From the NCBI RefSeq assembly GCF_037969765.1, contig NZ_CP150207.1:5215501-5279500 (forward strand): a stretch of 64,000 bases of DNA, written 5' to 3'. Positions 16,074 to 25,528 of the stretch are shown here, piece after piece. The notes beneath the pieces are model-generated. The model was given only the letters and a program-made list of their open reading frames with translations. It ran no database searches and had not been told where the DNA came from. This stretch comes from Paenibacillus sp. FSL W8-0186. GTDB taxonomy: Bacteria; Bacillota; Bacilli; Paenibacillales; Paenibacillaceae. The first letter of the stretch is position 1. Each line of letters begins with the position of its first letter. A program made the translations under genes and the position numbers.

Positions 16074-16756
16074 TCACCGGTCTATTCTGGCTGGCCCTTA
16101 CGCTTCTCATTTACGCGCTGTCCAAACGATTGTATCAGGCCAAACCCAGTGTCTACCTGTCCCCGCTGCTGGTGACTCCGATCGTACTCGTGATCGGCCT
16201 GATGTGGGCGCATATTCCTTATGAGTCTTACAATTCAGGCGGCAAATGGCTTAGCGATATGCTGCAGCCTGCGACGATTGCCTTTGCCGTACCGCTGTAC
16301 AAATACTATAACGTCCTTAAAAAGCATGCGGCGGTCATCATCGTCAGCGTCATATCGGGCTCGATCATCGCTATTATCTCCTCAGCCGTGCTAGCTGAAT
16401 GGCTGCGCCTGGATCATCAGCTGGTCAGCAGCCTGATCCCCCGCTCCATCACGGCACCCATCGCAATGAGCGTATCCCAGACCATCGGCGGGATTCCTGG
16501 CATGACAGCGATCTTTGCCGTCATTACCGGTCTGCTCGGCAGTATTATCGGTCCCTATGTATTGAAGTGGTTCCGTATCGACAATGAAGTCGCCCGCGGC
16601 GTGCTGCTCGGTACCGGCGCCCACGGCACGGGAACCTCCAAAGCGTTCGAGCTTAGCTCCTTGACCGGAACGATATCCAGCATTTCCATGATTCTCGCCG
16701 CTTTGTTCACGCTGGGAGCGGCTCCTGCCCTCATCACTCTATTATTCTATGGATAA
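16070..16756 (+). CDS. cidB: CidB/LrgB family membrane protein
   Basis: A 228-residue membrane protein of the LrgB family. Conserved segments are SLIPRSITAPIAMSVSQTIGGIPGMTAIFAVITGLLG and LLGTGAHGTGTSKAFE. It works with CidA in autolysis control and in transport of fermentation metabolites. ATGA overlap with cidA indicates coupling, and a strong terminator follows. About seven hydrophobic helices are visible. Confidence 0.9.
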   Translation: MITGLFWLALTLLIYALSKRLYQAKPSVYLSPLLVTPIVLVIGLMWAHIPYESYNSGGKWLSDMLQPATIAFAVPLYKYYNVLKKHAAVIIVSVISGSIIAIISSAVLAEWLRLDHQLVSSLIPRSITAPIAMSVSQTIGGIPGMTAIFAVITGLLGSIIGPYVLKWFRIDNEVARGVLLGTGAHGTGTSKAFELSSLTGTISSISMILAALFTLGAAPALITLLFYG

Positions 16757-16809
16757 GTGCCAAGTGTGTTAATTTTAGGGTTCCTCCAAAATTTATATAG
16801 ATTCGATTC

Positions 16810-16842
16810 AGGCCTTGCCGGATGGCAAGGCCTCTTTTTTTT
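16810..16842 (+). terminator. rho-independent terminator of cidAB
   Basis: Perfect ten-base stem AGGCCTTGCC / GGCAAGGCCT with a GGAT loop and a run of eight T. Confidence 0.9.
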
Positions 16843-16878
16843 CACATAGTGAACCTCATCTTGTTGGCGCACGCACGC

Positions 16879-16909
16879 CAAAAAAGACCGAGAGACGAGA
16901 TCTCGGTCT
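16879..16909 (-). terminator. rho-independent terminator of the small surface-protein gene
   Basis: Stem AGACCGAGA / TCTCGGTCT; on the minus strand it is followed by TTTTTTGG. It serves the gene ending at 16968. Confidence 0.8.
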
Positions 16910-16967
16910 AATCTGTGCATCGTGCAAAATCGTGCTGACTGAAAGGGAGGTTTCTACTCTGCCGGAG

Positions 16968-17384
16968 TTACGGAGCTGTAGCCAGCGCGCTGAATACAAT
17001 CGGGCCAATGACTCTAGCTGTATTTGTAGCAGCCGCAATTTGTTCTACGGATAAAATGTAGTCATGCACCCCGGGAGCTACGTTCGAATCTACAGCGATC
17101 AATGTGGTGAGATTGACGTTCTCGAAATTCGTTTCAACAGCCTGTTCAGCGTAATAGATTTCGCGGCCGTCACGGAGAATCCGGAACAATACGCGGGGAA
17201 TTCCCGTCAAGCCCTGTAGTCCCACTGTCGCCGTCAATTCGACCGTATTTACAGGCGCGTTGGCAGGAATGGAAACGCGCACCAGTGCAATGCCCTGGCC
17301 AGCCGGAGTTTGCGGCACATTAATTGCTGCTCCGTTGGTAATAGGGGTTGGCACATTTGTGACATGTTGAAGAAGCACTGCCAT
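16968..17384 (-). CDS. small beta-rich protein, possibly exosporium or spore surface
   Basis: A 138-residue protein without signal peptide, rich in Val, Thr, Ala and Asn, with alternating hydrophobic strands (VELTATVGLQGLTGIPRVLF, FENVNLTTLIAVDSNVAPGV). This pattern suggests a jelly-roll like the C-terminal domains of Bacillus exosporium proteins (BclA/ExsF type), but no catalytic motif is seen and the assignment is tentative. The start is ATG 17384: an AAAGGAG lies 11 bases upstream, inside the reading frame of the first ATG at 17405, which is therefore unlikely to be used. Monocistronic with its own terminator. Confidence 0.6.
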   Translation of the reverse strand: MAVLLQHVTNVPTPITNGAAINVPQTPAGQGIALVRVSIPANAPVNTVELTATVGLQGLTGIPRVLFRILRDGREIYYAEQAVETNFENVNLTTLIAVDSNVAPGVHDYILSVEQIAAATNTARVIGPIVFSALATAP

Positions 17385-17499
17385 ATTTCTATCAACTCCT
17401 TTCATGGAATACTACATATTATGAAGGAGCGATAGAATGCGATCGGGCGGCTATTCTAAGGATTTTGCTCATTTTTACGAGAAAGCTAGATTAGAAACG

Positions 17500-18480
17500 T
17501 CACATCGCCGGAACGGGGACCGGCTTGCCGCTTAATGACGACTCGAGGGCTGCGCAGGTCACCGCCTGGGTGCGGACAGCATCCGCATAGTCAGAACGAA
17601 TCCGCGATGCATCTCCTGTTCGCACCGCATGGATAAATGCGGCAGTTTCGGCGGCGTATGGATTGTCCGTGCTGGAATAGCTCGTGGACACTCCGTTGTT
17701 TTTGACCTCCAGCTTATCGGGATCCCATGCCAGGATGCCCTGCTCGGTGTAGAAGCTCAGGCCGATTTCTCCTACCGCCCCCGGCAGCACGCAGGTATTC
17801 GAGATATTGGCTATGGCTCCGCTAGAGAGCTTTAACGTGACCGTACCGACATCCGGAACCGTCACGCCTTCATGCTGCCCCTTCACGATCCGATCGCCGT
17901 AGACTGCATAGACTTCCTCCACCTCACCGGCGGTATAGCGCAGCAAGTCGACTAAATGCGTCGTCTGCTCGATGAACTGTCCGCCCGAGCCTTCCTGTTT
18001 TCTCCACCAGCCTACGCCAGGCATGCTGCCCATCCAGGCGCCAAGAGCCATGCCGATCGTTTGTCCTTGCAGGAGCTCCTTAAGCTGCGCAACCGACTGC
18101 TTGTAACGGAAATGGTATCCGACCGACGTCATGACGGGACTCTGGCGGAGCTGCTCCAGAATGCGGCGGGGACCATCCAAGTTGACGCCTAGCGGTTTCT
18201 CTACAAGAAATGGAATTCCCCGGGCGATCAGTTCCGTCTCCACGCCCTCATGCGACATTGGCGGGATGCATAAATACACGGCATCCAGCCGCTCGCTGTC
18301 CAGCATGGCCGTCAAACTGTCATAGCCCTTTGCGCCGGGATAGCGGGAAGCAAGCGCATTCGCTTTGTCCATGCTTGTCCCGCAGGCTGCTGCTACACGC
18401 ACGCCCTCGGTTTCCGCTAGAATGTCCCCGTGCACCTTGCTGAACCAGCCTGTACCCACAATTCCGATATTCAAAGTCAT
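17500..18480 (-). CDS. Gfo/Idh/MocA family oxidoreductase
   Basis: A 326-residue dehydrogenase. The Rossmann motif is GIVGTGWFSKVHGDIL, the active-site motif LVEKPLGVN, and the C-terminal domain starts around GGQFIEQTTHLVDLLRYTAGEVEEVYA. ATG 18480 is preceded by AAAGGAGAG at seven bases, so the 16 extra N-terminal residues from 18528 are not used. The QTTHLVD segment resembles inositol or hexose dehydrogenase-like members, but the substrate is unknown. It stands alone and is divergent from gdhA. Confidence 0.85.
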   Translation of the reverse strand: MTLNIGIVGTGWFSKVHGDILAETEGVRVAAACGTSMDKANALASRYPGAKGYDSLTAMLDSERLDAVYLCIPPMSHEGVETELIARGIPFLVEKPLGVNLDGPRRILEQLRQSPVMTSVGYHFRYKQSVAQLKELLQGQTIGMALGAWMGSMPGVGWWRKQEGSGGQFIEQTTHLVDLLRYTAGEVEEVYAVYGDRIVKGQHEGVTVPDVGTVTLKLSSGAIANISNTCVLPGAVGEIGLSFYTEQGILAWDPDKLEVKNNGVSTSYSSTDNPYAAETAAFIHAVRTGDASRIRSDYADAVRTQAVTCAALESSLSGKPVPVPAM

Positions 18481-18704
18481 CGCTATTCTCTCCTTTATCT
18501 GCTCTGGTATAGACGATATCCGGCCCATTGCCGCATTAAATTTAAGCGTAACCGCTCTACCAATAAATCACAAGAATAAAACCATTCCGTTTAGAATGCC
18601 GGCCATTTGGCACATCCCTGTCACAATTTCGATCATCTTTTTCATTAAAACTATGTCATTTTTCATATAATAAAGTAATGAAGTATCCTGCTAGTACCCC
18701 AAAG

Positions 18705-18725
18705 TTCATCTCAATATGGCATGAA
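18705..18725 (+). promoter_or_regulatory. candidate LysR-type activator box of gdhA
   Basis: TTCAT-N11-ATGAA at 18705-18725 fits the T-N11-A rule for LysR regulators, and its upstream edge is 39 bp before the -35 box. It overlaps a direct repeat AAGTTCATCT(C/A)AATA present at 18702-18716 and 18724-18738, two helical turns (22 bp) apart. The GltC-like regulator encoded at 20338-21234 is the natural candidate. Binding is inferred. Confidence 0.55.
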
Positions 18726-18743
18726 GTTCATCTAAATAAAGTT

Positions 18744-18772
18744 TTGTTTAGGAATGGATTACATATTACAAT
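18744..18772 (+). promoter_or_regulatory. predicted gdhA promoter
   Basis: TTGTTT and TACAAT with 17-bp spacing, 61 bp upstream of the gdhA start. The poor -35 match fits a promoter that needs an activator. The rest of 18530-18700 shows no feature. Confidence 0.6.
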
Positions 18773-18809
18773 TGATTCAGACAAATCGTGAAAAAGAGAA
18801 CACGTTTAA

Positions 18810-20213
<1,404 letters not shown>

Positions 20214-20257
20214 GGATGACGGAAGGTATTTAAACCAGCACAAACAAATAAAGCAAA

Positions 20258-20316
20258 CTAAAAGGGAGCTGTCCCTAAAGCAGATTTCTCTGCCAGGGCG
20301 GCTCCTTTTTGTCTTC
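20258..20316 (+). terminator. rho-independent terminator of gdhA
   Basis: GGAGCTGTCCCT pairs with AGGGCGGCTCC (one small internal mismatch) across a ~20-base loop and is followed by TTTTTGT. It may also serve the convergent LysR gene. Confidence 0.75.
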
Positions 20317-20337
20317 CTTTTCTAAAAAAAACAGCAG

Positions 20338-21234
20338 CTAAGATCCGAAATTAGGCGCCATTTCTTTCAGGAAGTCATAGAACAGCTTTTCCGTAGGCGG
20401 CAGCTCCCGGTTCGCCGGAATGATCACTCCGACATCGCGCGTAACAAGCGGCTCCGTGATTGGCAAGGCCGTTATAGAATCGGGAAGATATTCGCCTAGC
20501 GCGATTTCCGGCAGCACCGTCAGGCCAAGGCCTGCAGAGACAAGGCCCTTGATCGCATCCAGATCGTCCCCCTCGAACGTCACCTTCGGCTTGAAGCCGA
20601 GATCGCCGCAGGCGTTCACGACGATTTCCCGCAGCACGAAGCCTTCAGGGAACAACACGAACAAATCATCCTTCAAATCGCTGAGCTTGACCGAGGGCCG
20701 GCCCGCCAATGTATGCTTGGCAGGAAGCAGCGCCTTGAATTTTTCCCGGAACAGCACCTCGACTTTGATTTGCGACTCGTTTTTTGGCACAGGGCCCATA
20801 ATAGCCAGGTTCATATCCCCTTTGATTACGGAATCGACGAGCTCGCGGTACGAACCATGCTGCAGCTGAAAATGTACGGCAGGGTAGCGCTCCCGAAAGG
20901 CGGACACGACGCCGGGGATCATCTGGGACGCCAGGCTGCTTGGAAATCCGATCCGCACCGTCCCCCGCTCGGGGTCCAGAAACTCGCTGATCTCCTGACG
21001 CGCGTTATCCAGTACTTTGGTCAACTGCTCCATATGAGCGAGAAATAATTTGCCGATGGGGGTCAGCTTTACCTTCCGGCCTTCATGGATGAATAAATCG
21101 ACGCCTAACTCGGACTCCAGTTTGAAAATCTGCCTGCTGACAGCGGACTGCGAGACATGAAGCGCATAAGAAGCTTCCGTCACATGCTCCAGCTTCGCCA
21201 CCTCGATGAAATATAAAATTTGCCTCAATTCCAT
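20338..21234 (-). CDS. LysR family regulator, GltC-like
   Basis: A 298-residue LysR protein. The N-terminal helix-turn-helix is MELRQILYFIEVAKLEHVTEASYALHVSQSAVSRQI, very like GltC, the regulator of glutamate synthase in Bacillus subtilis. The length equals that of GltC. It lies tail-to-tail with gdhA and no gltAB is present here, so in this organism it may control gdhA instead. ATG 21234 has GGAGGTGA eight bases upstream. Confidence 0.85.
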   Translation of the reverse strand: MELRQILYFIEVAKLEHVTEASYALHVSQSAVSRQIFKLESELGVDLFIHEGRKVKLTPIGKLFLAHMEQLTKVLDNARQEISEFLDPERGTVRIGFPSSLASQMIPGVVSAFRERYPAVHFQLQHGSYRELVDSVIKGDMNLAIMGPVPKNESQIKVEVLFREKFKALLPAKHTLAGRPSVKLSDLKDDLFVLFPEGFVLREIVVNACGDLGFKPKVTFEGDDLDAIKGLVSAGLGLTVLPEIALGEYLPDSITALPITEPLVTRDVGVIIPANRELPPTEKLFYDFLKEMAPNFGS

Positions 21235-21240
21235 TCCGCC

Positions 21241-21719
21241 GCTTCACCTCCGGGTTCCCATAGTATAGCCCTTATTATATAAGTTAAGCTGACAGAACAA
21301 AAGCAGGGGATGAAAACGTTCTCCTTATGTCACAGTCATTATTCTATTTATTGAATAATTTACAATTATAAGGTAATATTAACCTACCTATCCTATTATT
21401 TTCACTACTTTTCATAGTAAAATACGCTGTCTAATGCCACAATCTCGTATGGTTCATAAAAAGGAGGTGTTCCTGCACTCATCCGTATATTCTTCTTTGT
21501 CTTACCTGCCCCCATTGATCCTGCACATATCTGACGTGATGCCGTGCGCCTTTGTATACTATCTGCAGATCATTACCTGCGGTCACCCAGATACCACTCT
21601 GCCAACGCGAACCAACTCATGGACATTTGAAATTCCCGACCTTTAAATTGTTAACGTGTGCAAAGAAAGGAGCCCTATTCTATCATTCAAAATCAATCCA
21701 TTGTGAGGAGGTTTATTAA
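21241..21719. other. divergent intergenic region, no gene called
   Basis: It separates the LysR gene from the xyloglucanase gene. AT-rich stretches around 21270-21290 and 21340-21430 could hold both promoters, but no convincing -35/-10 pair stands out. A perfect AAGGAGGTG at 21462-21470 has no ATG, GTG or TTG at a usable distance downstream. A 70-codon frame across it (21434-21646) has no ribosome site and no recognisable product. Confidence 0.4.
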
Positions 21720-24700
21720 GTGCCAAAAACATCTATTTTCAAAAGAATTCCTTATAAAAGATTCCATCTTGTACTATTATCTATCTTTATTGCAGGATCT
21801 GCGTTTACAGGCTTGCTGGGTGCAGACCGCTCGCATGCTGCGGCAAGCGAAAGCTACCAGTGGCGCAAGGTGATGACCGGCGGGGGCGGCGGCTTTGTGC
21901 CGGGGATTATTTTCAATCCGACCGAACGCAATCTCATTTACGCCCGGACCGATATCGGCGGAGCTTACCGCTGGAACCCGGCCGATAACAGCTGGATTCA
22001 GCTGCTGGACTGGGTGGGCATGGACGAATGGGGTAAGACCGGGGTTGATGCCCTGGCTACGGATCCAGTCGACCCGAACCGTCTGTACCTTGCCGTCGGC
22101 ACTTATACGAACAGCTGGGATCCCAATAACGGCAGCATTCTGCGGTCTACAGATAAAGGAGACACCTGGCAAGTATCCAATCTGCCCTTCAAGGTAGGCG
22201 GGAACATGCCTGGGCGTTCGATGGGCGAACGGCTCGTTATTGACCCGAACAAAAATAACATTCTTTATTTCGGAGCGCGCAGTGGCAACGGACTATGGAA
22301 GAGTACCGATTACGGGGCCACCTGGAGCAAGGTAACGAGCTTCCCGAATCCCGGCACCTATGTCGAAAATCCCGATTACGAGTATCAAAGCGATATCGTG
22401 GGGCTGGCCTGGATCACGTTCGATCCTTCGACCGGCTCGCCCGGACAAGCTACACAAACGATTTACGTAGGCGTCGCGGATAAAAATGAAAGCGTATACC
22501 GAAGTACGGATGGCGGGGCGACATGGTCTGCCGTTCCGGGTCAGCCGACAGGGTATCTTCCGCACCACGGCGTCCTAGCCTCCAATGGGCAGCTGTACAT
22601 TCCATATAGCGATGGCGTGGGCCCTTACGACGGAACGAAGGGCGATGTCTGGAAATATGACACGGCCACAGGAGCCTGGTCTAACATCAGTCCGATTCCG
22701 TCCAGCAGCAGTGACAACTACTTTGGCTACGGAGGATTGGCCGTGGATGCCCAGCATCCGAACACCATTGTCGTTGCTACGCTCAATTCCTGGTGGCCGG
22801 ACGCCATCCTGTTCCGCAGTACGGACGGCGGAGCTACCTGGAGCCGCATTTGGGATTGGGACGGGTATCCGAACCGGACGTTCCGCTACACCCAGGATAT
22901 CTCCGGCGCCCCATGGCTCGATTTCGGCAACAACCCGTCCCCGCCGGAGGTTACGCCAAAGCTCGGCTGGATGATCGGCGATCTGGAGATCGATCCCTTC
23001 AACTCCGACCGGATGATGTACGGAACCGGAGCTACGATTTACGGCACGAACAACCTTACCGCTTGGGATACAGGCGGCAAAGTTAACATTAGCGTAATGG
23101 CCAAAGGCATTGAAGAGACTGCGGTCAGCGCTCTGATCAGCCCGCCGTCAGGTGCACATTTAATTAGCGGCCTGTTCGATGTCACGGGCTTCAGGCATGA
23201 TGACCTAACCCAGCCTCCGGCCAAAATGATGATCAACCCGAACAGCACGACAGGCATCGACTACGCCGAACTTGATCCAAGCTTTATCGTACGCGTAGGA
23301 CAAGCGGACAAATCCGCTAACCCGAATGCCAAATCCATTGGCTTCTCCCGGGACGGCGGCTCGAACTGGTACGCCGGAAACGGCGAGCCTGCCGGAACCG
23401 TAGGCGGGGGCCAGGTCGCTCTTTCCGCCAATGGGAATGCTATTCTGTGGAGCACTCCGGACGTGGGCGTCTTCTATTCCAGTAATGGAGGGAATTCCTG
23501 GACTGCGAGCACCGGCGTGCCAAAGGGAGCAAAAATCGCCTCTGACCGCGTTAACTCCAATAAATTCTACGCTTGGTCGGCAGGGAACTTCTATGTAAGC
23601 ACCAACGGCGGAGCCGCGTTTACCAAGACCGCGGCGACAGGGCTTCCTACCGAAGGAGACCTGGACTTTAAAGCGGTGCCTGGCATTGAGGGGGATATCT
23701 GGCTCGCGGGGGGGAACGCAACGGGCGGCAAATACGACCTATGGCATTCTACCGATTCCGGGGCATCCTTTACGAAGCTCTCCAACGTTCAGGAGGCTAA
23801 CGTGGTCGGATTCGGCAAAGCTGCGCCTGGCCAGAGCTATACGGCGCTCTATACTAGCGCCAAGATTGACGGTGTGCGGGGCATTTTCCGCTCCAATGAT
23901 GCGGGGGCTACCTGGATAAGAATCAATGATGACAAGCATCAATATGCCTCTACCAACTCGGCCATAACCGGGGATCCGAGAATTTATGGCCGCGTATATA
24001 TCGGTACGAACGGACTTGGAATCGTATACGGGGATACGCTGACGAATCCGCCGGAGCCGGAGCCGGGGCAGCCGACGACACCTGACTCTACGATCTCGCC
24101 TACGACAGCCGCCTTCGACAAGAACGCCAGCAATCAGGCCAACGTGACGGTAACCATGACGCTTAACGGGAATACATTATCCGCTATTCGCAACGGGTCC
24201 ACCGCATTGACGCAGGGCAGCCATTATACGGTATCTGGCTCCACCGTCACGATTCTCGGCAGCTATTTGGCTTCACAGCCGCTCGGCCAGCTCAGCTTGA
24301 CGTTTCAGTTCAGCGCTGGGGCTGCTTCGGTGCTGAACATTACGGTGAAGGACTCGACGGTGACGACACCTGCCGGAGACATTAAGGTGCAAATGTACAA
24401 CGGATCCGTAACAAACGTAACGAACACCCTTAATCCGCGGATTAAGCTGACGAATACCGGCAGCCAGGCCATCAGCCTCTCCGACGTCAAGCTGCGTTAC
24501 TACTATACCATTGACGGAGAGAAGCCCCAGACCCTGTTCTGCGACTGGACGCAGGTCGGCAGCTCCAATGTGACAGGCACCTTTGTCAAGCTGCCGACTG
24601 CGGCAAGCGGAGCGGATCACTATGCGGAGATCGGCTTTACAAGCGGTGCGGGCAGCTTGGCGGCAGGCCAAAGCATCGACCTGCAAATTCGCATCTCCAA

Positions 24701-24827
24701 GAACGACTGGAGCAACTATTCGCAAAGCGATGATTACTCCTTCGACCCTGCTTCGACTTCCTATCAGGATGCCCTGCGTGTCACTGGCTACGTAGCGGGC
24801 AGTCTGCAATGGGGAGTAGAGCCGTAA
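21720..24827 (+). CDS. secreted xyloglucanase, GH74 with X2 and CBM3 domains
   Basis: A 1035-residue exported enzyme. A signal peptide ends near SHAAA (about residue 41). The GH74 catalytic domain (about 42-780) is a double seven-bladed propeller with repeated RSTDGGATWS-type blades. The two expected catalytic aspartates are visible in LIYARTDIGGAYRW (D77) and WSTPDVGVFYSS (D581). A Pro/Glu linker leads to an X2 immunoglobulin-like module (about 790-880) and a C-terminal CBM3 (about 885-1035), which binds crystalline cellulose. GH74 enzymes cut xyloglucan side-chain-tolerantly, either endo or reducing-end specific. The start is GTG 21720 with GAGGAGG at eight bases. It is a single gene with its own terminator. 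Confidence 0.92.
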   Translation: MPKTSIFKRIPYKRFHLVLLSIFIAGSAFTGLLGADRSHAAASESYQWRKVMTGGGGGFVPGIIFNPTERNLIYARTDIGGAYRWNPADNSWIQLLDWVGMDEWGKTGVDALATDPVDPNRLYLAVGTYTNSWDPNNGSILRSTDKGDTWQVSNLPFKVGGNMPGRSMGERLVIDPNKNNILYFGARSGNGLWKSTDYGATWSKVTSFPNPGTYVENPDYEYQSDIVGLAWITFDPSTGSPGQATQTIYVGVADKNESVYRSTDGGATWSAVPGQPTGYLPHHGVLASNGQLYIPYSDGVGPYDGTKGDVWKYDTATGAWSNISPIPSSSSDNYFGYGGLAVDAQHPNTIVVATLNSWWPDAILFRSTDGGATWSRIWDWDGYPNRTFRYTQDISGAPWLDFGNNPSPPEVTPKLGWMIGDLEIDPFNSDRMMYGTGATIYGTNNLTAWDTGGKVNISVMAKGIEETAVSALISPPSGAHLISGLFDVTGFRHDDLTQPPAKMMINPNSTTGIDYAELDPSFIVRVGQADKSANPNAKSIGFSRDGGSNWYAGNGEPAGTVGGGQVALSANGNAILWSTPDVGVFYSSNGGNSWTASTGVPKGAKIASDRVNSNKFYAWSAGNFYVSTNGGAAFTKTAATGLPTEGDLDFKAVPGIEGDIWLAGGNATGGKYDLWHSTDSGASFTKLSNVQEANVVGFGKAAPGQSYTALYTSAKIDGVRGIFRSNDAGATWIRINDDKHQYASTNSAITGDPRIYGRVYIGTNGLGIVYGDTLTNPPEPEPGQPTTPDSTISPTTAAFDKNASNQANVTVTMTLNGNTLSAIRNGSTALTQGSHYTVSGSTVTILGSYLASQPLGQLSLTFQFSAGAASVLNITVKDSTVTTPAGDIKVQMYNGSVTNVTNTLNPRIKLTNTGSQAISLSDVKLRYYYTIDGEKPQTLFCDWTQVGSSNVTGTFVKLPTAASGADHYAEIGFTSGAGSLAAGQSIDLQIRISKNDWSNYSQSDDYSFDPASTSYQDALRVTGYVAGSLQWGVEP

Positions 24828-24870
24828 CACGGTTCGGGGTTAAGCTGTAGGCGCCATGATCAAACTGGTG

Positions 24871-24895
24871 AAGGCCGTGCTGTGCACGGCCTTTT
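24871..24895 (+). terminator. rho-independent terminator of the xyloglucanase gene
   Basis: Ten-base stem AAGGCCGTGC / GCACGGCCTT with a three-base loop and a short T run. Confidence 0.75.
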
Positions 24896-24941
24896 GCTGA
24901 ACCACCGTAAGCGGTGTGCGGTATAGTGGGCGGCGTGAAGT

Positions 24942-24995
24942 GCCGTGGACCGCGTGCATGCCGTGGACGGCGGGCGTGCCATGGGCGGCGGGCGG
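24942..24995. repeat. 18-bp tandem repeat, three units
   Basis: Units at 24942, 24960 and 24978 share GCC(G/A)TGG(A/G)C(C/G)GCG(T/G)GC. It is GC-rich and lies just after the xyloglucanase terminator. No open frame of note crosses it. Confidence 0.6.
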
Positions 24996-25035
24996 TGCGG
25001 CATGCAGTGGCGCTTTCTGCGCGGCAGCGAAAAAA

Positions 25036-25105
25036 GAACCTTACCTGTGAAGTGCCCTATGTTAGGTTAGACCTAGCATAGGGCACTGTCATTCCAGTGA
25101 GGTTC
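25036..25105. repeat. long imperfect hairpin, possible bidirectional terminator
   Basis: The inner stem AGTGCCCTATG / CATAGGGCACT with the adjoining TAGG/CCTA forms a nearly continuous 15-bp helix. An outer stem GAACCTTAC / GTGAGGTTC closes it. On the minus strand the structure is followed by six T, so it may stop leftward transcription from the cyd operon or repeats. It is larger than the other terminators in this window. Confidence 0.6.
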
Positions 25106-25178
25106 TGCCTGGTTGAAGTGTTTCTCTCAAATCAATTAAAAACTGTTGATTTATGGCTAGATGGTCAGGATCCGGTAA

Positions 25179-25366
25179 CTAGATGTATTTCATGCAGTTA
25201 GTTCATCGGTTTTGGCATGTTAGAGGGAACTAACTGCAAAACCTGCATTTAGTTTTAAGATATTTCGACGAATTCGCTCCATTCAAGCAAACTAACTGTA
25301 TGTTTTACATTTAGCGCATAGTTCTTTTATAAAAACAGCTTAACTAGCTGTATAAAATACATTTAG
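25179..25366. repeat. four-palindrome intergenic repeat, copy 1
   Basis: Four near-palindromic 23-bp units start with CTA(A/G) and end with TTAG, at 25179-25201, 25230-25252, 25292-25314 and 25344-25366. The centres vary (for example TGTATAAAATACA in unit 4). Start-to-start distances are 51, 62 and 52 bp. A second copy with distances 52, 62 and 53 lies at 48457-48646. The spacers also match (TTTTAAG...TTTCGACGAAT between units 2 and 3). The gene-free stretch 25106-25477 holds only this element. Confidence 0.75.
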
Positions 25367-25477
25367 TTTCGAAATTATCAATGAAGGTTGCATTGTGCCG
25401 GGGTGTGACCGTCTTTTTCCTCCTGAGCATTCTGCACTTTCGCATCCATTTGCCCTATCTGTTACCTGAAAGGAGAA

Positions 25478-25501
25478 AAATCCTGCATCTTAGCAGGATT
25501 C
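25478..25501 (-). terminator. rho-independent terminator of cydABCD
   Basis: On the minus strand stem AATCCTGC / GCAGGATT with a six-base loop runs into TTT. It lies 28 bp beyond the last stop codon of the operon. Confidence 0.75.
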
Positions 25502-25528
25502 ATCCCAATGGTGGCAACAGTACATAAA

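Noticed and set aside
21434..21646. Plus-strand frame upstream of the xyloglucanase with an internal AAGGAGGTG
   Set aside because: The Shine-Dalgarno-like sequence lies inside the frame and has no start codon at a suitable distance; the product is not recognisable.
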